Below are positions 55,733 to 64,000 of a DNA stretch of 64,000 nt, piece after piece. Position 1 is the stretch's first letter. Every line of letters begins with the position of its first letter. The position numbers and the translations under genes are program-made. The notes below the pieces were generated by a model. The model searched no databases, was not told the DNA's origin, and saw nothing but the letters and a program-made list of their open reading frames with translations. Source of the DNA: Theristus sp. LFF4_11 (taxonomy: Eukaryota > Nematoda > Chromadorea > Monhysterida > Xyalidae); contig JASANC010003287.1 in the NCBI GenBank assembly GCA_030248135.1, positions 85,427-149,426 of the forward strand, written 5' to 3'.

Positions 55733-58700
55733 CTACAACCAAGTGCACTTATCGTCCAACACAAGCTGCAAGGCGATCAATCCTTGGTTCCGTTGATCCA
55801 CTTCACCGTTGACTGGTGACGTCGCTCTAGTTCGGCTGGCCTGATCACCGTCAACGTTGTTCGGCGTCACCATTGATGCTCTCAGTCTGTCCGTTGGCAG
55901 CTCATAGTTGAACGAGAACATTGTACACTCGGACAGGTGTTCAATGGAGTCGGCCGACGCGGAATGCGTCGTCAGAACGGTGGTGGTGGTCGCCGTGTGC
56001 GCCTCCGCTGCTTCGTCCATTGTCTCCGGTTGCTCGTTTGCTGCCGGGTTGCACTCCTCCACCGACTCTGCTTCGTTTTGCGTCGAGCACTCGTCACGCA
56101 GCGGCGCCGTCTCGTGCTCGCACGACTGCCGTTCCGGCTCACCATCGGAGCTCGTCTCCGAGTTGGTCGGCGCCGTCGTGGCGCCGCTTTCGGTCGACTC
56201 GCGCACCGTCAGCAACTGATGCAGCCGCTCTCTGACGCACGTCATCGGGTGAGCGGCACTCGAGTGCTTGCGCGTCTCGCCACCGCCGTCGCTCGGTCGC
56301 TGTGTCACCGGCAGCGCCGCCCTGTTCAGCGAGTTGCGTAGCGCGACCACGGTCGAGTCGCTGAGGCGATGCGCCAGCGGTCGATCGGTGCTGCCGCAGT
56401 TGACGGCCACGGCGAGCAGGCCCGGCTGCGCGGACAGCATCAGATAGGACAGCGGGCGGAACGCGGCGTGCTGCTCGTCGCTGCGATTGACGTCGTCGTC
56501 GTCGCTGAGCTCGTCCGACACGGACACGCCGTCGGTGTCGTCGTCGTTGAACAGCTCGAACCTGTCCAGCCACGACGAGCGGCGTCGTTTGGCGGTGCTG
56601 TTGCTGCCGACGCTGTGCTTGTGATGGTGTAGAGTGACGGAGGATCGATGCACGGAGCTGGTGTTGTTGCGACTGGAGTTGTTGTGATTATGATGATGCT
56701 GATGTTGACTGTTGTTGTTGCTGTTGCGCTGCTGCTGGTGGTGATTGTTATTATTGCTGGCCTGTTGGTCCACTCTGAACTGGCGTTGCTTGTATTTGTA
56801 GTAGTTCGGTCGCGGACGACGACGCGCCACCGCACGGCTAAGACCGAGACGGCCGAACAGGCATCTGCAAAGTTGGGGCTGTGTCAAAAGTGGACACTTT
56901 TCGGGACGTCCAAACTGTGGTTGCATCAGCTGTGGACACTTTTCGGGACATTGATCACAAACTTGTGATACTACAGTTTGCTCGACTGATACAACAGTTG
57001 AAGACCAATTAGAATTTATTCTCACTTTCTGTCTCTCTTCGGATTCATTTCGGTCTGGTATCAGACAACAGCTGATGTTCAAACAATCTAAATGTAGACT
57101 CAAAGTAAAAACGACAGACCTGGTTGTATTAAGGTGGTGAGGTTTTTTTGAAGTAAATGGACTCCACAAGTGAGTTGCACCTTCATTTACAAATATAACT
57201 GACAAACAAAAAAGCGAAACGGAACGGCATTTCTCTCAGCAATGTTGATTGCAACTGGCATTGCAACATTCTGGCCCCCCATCACGCACCGATGGAAAGT
57301 GTGCCGGAACTTGCGACAGCACTTGTAATGAATGATGAATCCGACGGAGACATTGATTGCCGTGACCAGCTGTTTCAAGGTCGCCAACGCCTCCGCCAGT
57401 GACTCCAATCGACGATGGTGACCAAGCGCCCAGCTGAGCGTGCCGAACAGCATTTTCGTCAGTTGACAGCCGATGAACAGACACACGACCATCAGTACGT
57501 CCACGGCACCTGGGCAATCGCTTGAATTTCTCGATTCAAAAACACAGAAATTTAGGACCGGATGGTTCAGTTTAACAGTGATACTGGGCTTGTGCGACCA
57601 CAAGAGGCGAATGACTCTGGAAAAACAGTTCAGTAGAGAACTTGGCAAAAATGTGATTTGAAGCCTCATACAAAAACACCAAAAAATGCGGTAATTTAAT
57701 TTTTTATCAAGGTCTAGTTTCCGAAACACCCTGGCGTAAAAGTTTTCACTTTTCAAGCCATACTCACTTTTTTAGACCGACCACAGGTGGGTCAAATTCA
57801 AACGCAAACTGATTCCACCTCGATTGCACTTTCACTTTCATCATACCTTCGGTTGCATGTCTTCGAGTCGCAAAGGAGTTTCGCCTTCGTACCGCCACCA
57901 GCCTGAGAAAAGTGAAATGGTGTCATATTTGGATTGAAAAAAAACCGAAAACCCACCGACAACCAACCTTTGACAGTAGAGATAGTGACGTATACGCCAG
58001 CCGAGTCCGCTGCACAACAGGGTGGGCACGATTTTGAAGAACACTGTCGGTATGATACGATGGTAAATCCACGAGTACCAAACATTCAGCGCAAAACTGC
58101 GCACGTCCACCTGTGCAGAAGAACCGTGCAAGCACAATGAAAACAGTTAATCACAATCCTTGCAATCACTGTGAAAAGAAGTACAAAGCAAGAAAAAAGT
58201 CTCTTGTACTTTTTCGTCGATAGAAATAACGAGAATTCCAGCAAATTCAGCAGTATCAAATTCAATGCAATGCCCAGACGAACGAACGGACCATACTGAT
58301 GACGCTCGCGAATCTCGACTCATAACAGTTCAGCAAAACGTGCTCAAACGCCGACGGGAGCCCGTAGATCGTCGTGCCCATCAGAATGGCCAGGATGCCG
58401 CGTTTCGGCTGCGGCAGCGGATTCCGACGACCGGTGACGGCCGACTGGATCGTGAACAGACCTCGAAGAAAAAACTTGAATTTGAGTGTCATATTTTGAG
58501 ATTCGGTAAACCTCGAGGAAAAAAAACTTGAATTTTGAATGTCCCATTTTGGGATTTGTAAAATGTCGATGTTTTTTCACCTTCGGCCGCTGCGAAAACG
58601 GTCAGGTAAATGCTGACTGCATGCACCCAGTCACCGATCGGTCTGGCCGTGGACATCAACAGCGCCGTCAGATTGGCCAGCCATGCGGAGCGGTATCTGA

Positions 58701-59388
58701 CAGAGGAATTTTCAGTGTCTTTTGATTGAAAAAAATCCGACATCCTATATACATGGAGCCCATCAAGGTCACATACCCGCATTGAAAATTAAACGTACAA
58801 GCTCAGCTCACACAATGCAGCTTGTGGTGGAAAGGTTGTTTATGATACGTCTTTTACTCCGAGGAAAATGGTCGCGACAAACACTGTTATTTGTACGATC
58901 GCATTTTGCGGGTCGGGTTTTTGCAATTTGATCAGCTACAGTTTGGCCGAAGAAATAAGGCAGTCCTTGGTCACCAACAGGCGTGATTAGTCGCAGACCA
59001 GTCTTTTTCAAGAAGAACGCCAATATTTTCCTCAGTGTACCAATAAAAACCAGACTGATCCTCGCCAGCCAACCAACCTGTGCGCGCTCACAGCGTGCGT
59101 GCTGAGTTCGGTGCAGATGACGATCGCGTCACTGATGCTGAGCGCACAGAGATACTGAATCAGACGGATGTGTCGCAGCGCCGGACGGGTGTGAACGAAC
59201 GCAATGCACGCGTTGCACACCAGACCAAAGCAGCCGATCAACGGCAGCAGACAGCCGACGACGATCAGGTGGAACCATGAGTGGTCGCGGCTGAGTGCAC
59301 ACTCAGCCAGTGGTGATGGTGATGGTGAGCTCGTGATCGACGGTGACCGTGTTGTCAGTGACATTGTCGACGACCATGTTGTGGTCAT
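55733..59388 (-). CDS. Divergent peptide-type GPCR with a 378-residue tail
   Basis: Seven exons in order: 59388-59078, 58696-58581, 58461-58292, 58110-57968, 57902-57847, 57509-57290, 56864-55733; 715 residues, all phases fit. Hydrophobic segments support seven TM helices: LIVVGCLLPLIGCFGLVCNA (TM1, with the G-x-x-x-N of class A), LIQYLCALSISDAIVIC (TM2), a helix ending VSIYLTVFAAAE (TM3), RGILAILMGTTIYGL (TM4), IIPTVFFKIVPTLLCSGLGW (TM5), VDVLMVVCLFIGCQLTKMLF (TM6) and LVTAINVSVGFIIHYKCCRK (TM7). TM3 lacks DRY and TM7 has N-V-S-V-G-F-I-I-H-Y instead of NPxxY, as in nematode/arthropod neuropeptide receptors of the FMRFamide-receptor-like group (inferred). The single-exon tail has Asn/His-rich tracts, an acidic patch (FNDDDTDGVSVSDELSDDDD) and Ser/Thr/Glu-rich sequence. 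Ligand unknown. Later in-frame Mets could also start. Confidence 0.85.
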
Positions 59389-61314
59389 ATAGGCACACTT
59401 TTGCTACATTCGCTGCAACTGAACACATGCGTCACGCAAAAGCGCGTTAATTCGAGCGAGCGTCTGCGCAGTTAGTATTGACTGTGTGACATTTTCAACA
59501 ATTCGCATATGTACGCTCGAGCGCGCTAATTCGCCAGATCTGTATATATCAGATGTGCAAGACTAATTCACATAGTTAAAGGTTGCTTTCAGCTGTTCGC
59601 ATGGCGATCATAATGCAACTTTCGATTATAAAACATTTATTGAATTAGTGCTATAAATGTCATTCCACGTCACAGACTACAGATGGATTAAAATGCAACA
59701 AACAAGCCGAAACGGCTGTTAAAATCAGTTGCTCGCTAATATAAGCTACAAACTGTCATCGCGTGCGCGTGTAGCTGAAGCTCTACATGCGACATTGGAA
59801 ATTCACAGTATAAAAACTCGTGGCCTGGGCGCCACTCATCTGCATAAATGTGCGCCCGTGTTGTCTTTTTCCGCACGCACACACTTAAAAGCGTTTTTCT
59901 CAATCGAGCACGGAAAATAGCGACATATACTGCTGAAATTGGTGGTCATGTCCACACACAATGAACAAGTGTATAAAGTCCACGTGGCGAAGGAAAGCAT
60001 AACATTCTCAGAAACATGAGACTTGCGTTTTTTCAGATGAGACCGGACGTGTGCACAAAAAAAACTATGGAGGACACACAGCACGGCGTGGCGTGACCGA
60101 CCGATTACGATACGATAGCAGTGCTGCTTGTTAACCGGGCAGAAAAGTGGGCGCAAAAAGTGGGGAGAGAGCGACACGTCGAGCGTGTTTGCTCGGGCCG
60201 CCCACATCGACAGGCGCCGCCTCAAATGTGCCGCAGCGAGTGCGGCCCTGCAAGTGACATCATCATCATCGTCGTCATCACCATCATGCAACCGGTGGTG
60301 AAGCACCGATCATGCAAACGTTTCGTCGTTTCTGCTGGCGTGCGAGCGCATGCATTTGTAACATTTATGCGCGTTTCCAGCCTCCAACAGGCCGAAGCCA
60401 CTGCTGACATTTAGTGAAGGCAAACTCATCACGCGGCAAAAAACAACAACAACAAGCCAACCACCATAACAATTCCAGCCGGCCGCTGCGTGTTTGACAC
60501 ATGAATTAATTCCCAGTGGCCACTTATTTCTGTCGTTTGTTGTTGTTTTTTTTCGAGCCTGCTTGCTCGGCTGCATTTCTACGGCGGAAATTGGAACGCC
60601 TTTGCAAATGTGCACTGCCTGGGGTGGCTGGAAAGTTATGGACGGTGTGCTGTCGTGCATCTGTGGATAATTAGATAGCAACGCAAAACGCTGAAATGCA
60701 GCACGACTGAAAGTGACTCCCGCCGATGAATCTGTCAAATGAGCTCGTGTGTCTCGAGCAAATTTTTTTCAAAAAAAACCAGAGGCACATGACAAAGCCT
60801 GGCGTGCTATTGTGCCCTAAAACGGCGTCATCTTGCCTAAACCTGCTCTGTAACACAATAACTACCCAAGTGAACACATTTTCAACCACGTTTCTCACAT
60901 TTTGCAACCTACGTAATATGCGAAACATAATTCAATAACCGATTGAAACGAATTCATCTGTCCAGTTACACTTACACACGAACAGACACAGCAGCCGAGT
61001 GTTGCGCACGTCACTGCGTGGCCCACTGACACATGCTAATAAGTTGCTGTGTATTGCTAAAGCTGTTAGTTGCTGCTGTGTGGTGCGAGCGCAGCAAGGC
61101 ATGTTGTTTCGGGACCTCACGCAAACATGGCCACGCAATAAGTCGAAAGAAGATTAGCGGAGGAGACAACAGGACATACGATGGTGGAAACGTGGTGTGT
61201 GCGCGCGCCAAAAACACTGCGGGGCAACGTGGGGATGCTGAGGGGCATTTGCGGGCCTGCTAACTGTGTTCCACTGCCCATTCAAAACACAGTTACACGA
61301 CGACGACACATGTA
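59389..61314. other. Upstream region of the receptor gene
   Basis: No gene recognised. A stretch near 58935-59045 (GPCR intron 1) shares ATAAGGCAGT(T/C)C and GATTAGTC(T/G) motifs with 9880-9960, an old dispersed repeat. The remainder shows only scattered short frames. Confidence 0.55.
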
Positions 61315-61952
61315 CAGTGGCGGCCAAAAGTGTTGGAACGCTGCGCGCGCGTGTGCGTGTGAGCCGTGTATTGCGCGTGTGTTGCATCAGCCGTACAAAC
61401 GCTATAAAAGAATCCCATGCTAATTTTTTTAGTTTTTTAGACTACTGAGTGTATCTAGTACATGAATCGCAGGTTTTTTTTCGCTGAAGCGTACATTTTA
61501 TTGCCAAATACCGAACATTAGAATACGCCTCCATCGCATATGACTGACAGTAAAACTGATTCAAAATCATTGGCAAGAAAACTATTCTACGAAGTATTAG
61601 CGTTTCTTTGTGTTTGAATTATCTAACAGACGTGTATTGCGTTCATGTTTCGGGTTCCAGTCGGGTTGTATTGTTTATTCCGCTATATTTTCTTGACAAA
61701 TAATTTTGAAACAGTTTTACAGCCAAATGGAGGTGTGTTGTAATGTTCGGTATCTGTCAAATAAATGTATGCTTCAGCGAAAAAACCCTGCGGATAGTGT
61801 ACTAGATACACTCAGTAATCACAAAAACAAAAAAGAATTGCATGGGATTCTTATAATAGCGTTTATAAGGCTAATGATACACACACGCGCAACACACGCG
61901 CAACACACGCGCAAACATGCGCGCAGCGTTCCAACACTTTTGGCCGCCACTG
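61315..61952. mobile_element. Tc1/mariner-type MITE
   Basis: 638 bp starting CAGTGGCGGCCAAAAGTGTT and ending with its reverse complement, flanked by TA on both sides. CAGTGGCGG-C-AAAAGT is a typical Tc1-like terminus. Inverted arms run about 200 bp each (down to the TGTATCTAGTACATGAATCGC region), with (GCGCAACACAC)n runs in the right arm. No transposase. Confidence 0.85.
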
Positions 61953-62171
61953 TAGAACATACGATTTGGCGGTCACAAGTTTTGCGACCGGAACATCGTG
62001 AACAACTTCTTCTCGCAATGTTGTATTATTGTATATTCCATTATATGAGCAGCAGGAAAACTGCGCACAAAACTGAATGAATGACACGGATTACATTAAG
62101 CGGCAAACTGTGACTAGTGGAAGAAGCAACCAGCCAGTTGCACTACAACTGTAATGCATTTTTGTAATGAA

Positions 62172-62652
62172 TCATGTTTTCGCCTGTTCACTATCGTTCG
62201 TGACAGTGGTTTCAGAGGGATTAGAGCGAGCACTCGGTTGATCCTCCGGCTCAGTCTCAGTCCAAGTTTCGCAAACTCTTCCTTGTCCATCAAATCATGC
62301 TCCATACGACACTTGAAGTAGTCACGTGACTCCCAGCGACATTTCAGTTGGACGTTTTGATTGTCATGCAGGCAGATCATGAATTGTAACATCTCGAGTT
62401 TGCAGCGGCCTTCCCGGTCAAGTGGAAAGACGCCCTGTGAAAGAAACACTGAGAAATGTTGTACACAAAAACGACTGCCGATTTTTGCAGCACGCTGATT
62501 GGCTGCATATTGCTGTCACGACCAATCAGCACACACAATGCAAAAAGGCGGCTAGTCAGGTGCATGCAAATGTGTCCGTTTAATGGGCCAGTGAAAAGTT
62601 TCACCTTCAACGGAGGCGTCGGTATAAATCTCGCCTGGTACGGCCCTGCGGT
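62172..62652 (-). CDS. COX19: COX19 cytochrome c oxidase assembly factor
   Basis: Twin CX9C protein of the mitochondrial intermembrane space/cytosol that takes part in copper delivery to cytochrome oxidase. Exon 62652-62605 (PYQARFIPTPPLK) joins in phase 0 to the exon starting at 62434 (GVFPLDREGRCKLEML). The CHCH core is clear: C-x9-C in CKLEMLQFMIC and CRWESRDYFKC, then RMEHDLMDKEEFAKLG, matching human RMERKLM-EKLG. The start codon is not resolved: no ATG lies in frame near PYQARF, and an acceptor at about 62647 may join a tiny first exon. After AKLG the frame runs into unlikely sequence, while the +1 frame gives a natural acidic tail TETEPEDQPSARSNPSE stopping at 62172; a one-base deletion near 62262 is likely. 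Confidence 0.85.
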
Positions 62653-62877
62653 GGCAATTAGAGACAATCGCAATCCAGTCAAAGACGCACAAAAATCGGT
62701 GACAGCAGGCGAAAAGCTTGGATTCCCTGAGAAGGAACAACTGTACAAGGATTGATTGATAATACTACTATTCTTTCTTATCGTGGCAGCGAGCTCTCAC
62801 AGTAGTATCCACAAAAGCAAGCGAAACTAACCTAAATCTAATCCTGTTTACTCGGGTTCTGTTCACTTGCGTTCACG

Positions 62878-63083
62878 TCACTATTCTTGTGTCCTTCTGT
62901 TTGCCGCGCTCCAACAGTTTCTGATACTGACGCAGCGCCTCGGTGAGAGGTTCGAAAATCGACGTTCTTCGGCGGTTGACCGCCAATAGGCGTAGTAGGT
63001 GAGCGACACGATCACGATCGCAGAACACGACAGGAACTCGTAGATTTGCCAGTTGGTCGGCATTCAAATGTGCCGATAATACC
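62878..63083 (-). CDS. Unidentified small single-TM protein (frame broken)
   Basis: On the minus strand a Met at 63063 opens MPTNWQIYEF followed by a membrane helix LSCSAIVIVSLTYYAYW. G/C at third positions stays high in that frame to about 62990 and then shifts to the neighbouring frame, which continues SIFEPLTEALRQYQKLLERG and ends KDTRIVT at 62878. A single-base indel or an unrecognised micro-intron would join them into a ~60-65 residue, single-pass protein with a charged tail. I do not recognise it. An acceptor at 63084 could make this the last exon of a longer gene. Confidence 0.4.
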
Positions 63084-63512
63084 CTGAGTTGGTAAACAAT
63101 ATGGATTGAGGTGAAATCGTTGACATCAAAACACCGATACAGTTGACTTTGATATTCAGGATTCAGGATTGATCTCTTTTGAGTCAGACAAAAGCAATGC
63201 CGTGTGGTGTACCACGGACTGAAGTAAACTGAAACCGCTGAACGGAACAGTAAACGAAACGGTTTGCGAAACGTGGGGCTTAGTGGTACACCGCAACGCA
63301 AAGTCGACGGATGGTTCGACTAAACAGCCTTTCAAATAATTCAGCCCGATTGATTGTCCTCCTGACTGAGTGGGCCATGCCCCACGACCAATCAGCGCAC
63401 TCAATCAATATCCGTTTGTAGTTGCAAATTCAGCCAACCACTAAACAGCACAGAAAATCGCACTTCGCACTGCACATTTTACTGACCCACATCACTCAAA
63501 CCTTTTCAGTTC

Positions 63513-63681
63513 TAATCTAAAATTGTCTGCTCGGCGATGTGTTGGTCGATCTTTGCAAATTCCACCAAATCAGCCTGTTTCGCTTTCGTGCCACGGTCAC
63601 GCTCAAACGAAGTGGGCGAGATGAGCGACGTGTAGTCGCGCAGTTGGTAGTGCCACTCGAGTAGCTGCAGTTGGAAATCGA
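63513..63681 (-). CDS. Partial unidentified exon at the window edge
   Basis: After an acceptor (CAACTGCAG) the frame LLEWHYQLRDYTSLISPTSF, then KAKQADLVEFAKIDQHIAEQ, runs to TAG near 63513. Codon third positions are G/C-rich, so it looks genuinely coding. It resembles the end of a small helical protein. The charged helix DLVEFAKIDQHI has a faint likeness to GET1/WRB coiled-coil sequence, too weak to call. Upstream exons, if any, lie beyond 63690 or outside the window. Confidence 0.4.
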
Positions 63682-64000
63682 TTGATGTCAAAATGAAAAC
63701 AACACAAAAACGAGGAAACACCACGGCTTCATTAGGCCGGGAAGATCGGTCGATCGAGAATTTGCAAAACCGATATCATAAATCACCGTCCATACATGAT
63801 AAAAGCGAACCTGACCAAAAAAAGAAGTCTCCTGAGCCACACGTCTTCAATGGTTACACACCAAGACACCGGAGTTGTCACATTTTTTTGTGTCTCGACT
63901 TTTTTTCATTCATCCTGATTACAGCCAGCCAGTTTGAAGTTCATAGAACAGAATTAACAACGAGAAACGCGGTTGGTGAACAGTAAAAATGCATTGATTT

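Noticed and set aside
55733..56864. Separate gene for the Asn/His-rich exon
   Set aside because: Its acceptor phase and CLFGRLG continuation fit the receptor's helix-8 region (KFRHTFHR) exactly, so it is the receptor tail.

Overview
This window is animal nuclear DNA. Protein-coding genes are cut into short exons with GT-AG introns, third codon positions in exons are G/C-rich, and the space between and inside genes is full of short inverted-repeat transposons (MITEs), tandem repeats and SINE-like copies. A nematode is the best guess: there is a compact SH2-tyrosine kinase with a basic N-terminus of the Fes/Fer-like type that nematodes have amplified, and a divergent peptide-type GPCR. Every recognised gene also has a counterpart in animals generally, so the phylum is inference, not proof.

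Layout. 1-9.3 kb: no gene, two tandem repeats and a 1 kb inverted-repeat element. 9.35-10.77 kb (+): a small two-TM protein with an Asn-rich, PPxY-ending tail. 11.6-14.4 kb (-): S-adenosylmethionine decarboxylase (AMD1), 8 exons. 14.4-20.9 kb: transposon-rich spacer with two adjacent TIR elements, one carrying an integrase-like ORF fragment. 20.9-31.1 kb (-): four genes in one orientation, in transcription order CEBPG-like bZIP, a single C2H2 zinc-finger protein, neuroguidin (NGDN/LCP5) and the cyclophilin-RRM-RS protein PPIL4. 31.3-33.7 kb: two copies of a 1 kb element with G-runs. 33.8-36.5 kb (+): an orphan SH2 segment, then a complete SH2-tyrosine kinase. 37.1-40.9 kb: a large imperfect palindrome of ~270 bp tandem units, with a third copy of the 1 kb element inserted in one arm and the empty site preserved in the other. 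41.1-54 kb (+): ZCCHC4 (28S rRNA m6A methyltransferase), ABHD16A (lipid hydrolase) and NAA60 (N-terminal acetyltransferase). 55.7-59.4 kb (-): a 7TM receptor with a 378-residue tail. 61.3-62 kb: a Tc1/mariner-type MITE. 62.2-63.7 kb (-): COX19 and two unidentified exons at the window edge.

Functionally this is a housekeeping neighbourhood (polyamine synthesis, splicing/transcription, small-subunit and 28S rRNA maturation, lipid remodelling, Golgi acetylation, cytochrome oxidase assembly) with two signalling genes. Exon models were built by hand from splice signals, reading phase and conservation recalled from the families. Phases agree throughout except at one ABHD16A junction; COX19 and the small membrane ORF at 62.9-63.1 kb each show an apparent one-base frame break. 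I see no clear new defence or metabolic system. The most unusual structures are the 37-41 kb palindrome with its nested element, the orphan SH2 before the kinase, and the CCAAT-bearing hairpin MITEs that sit repeatedly in introns.
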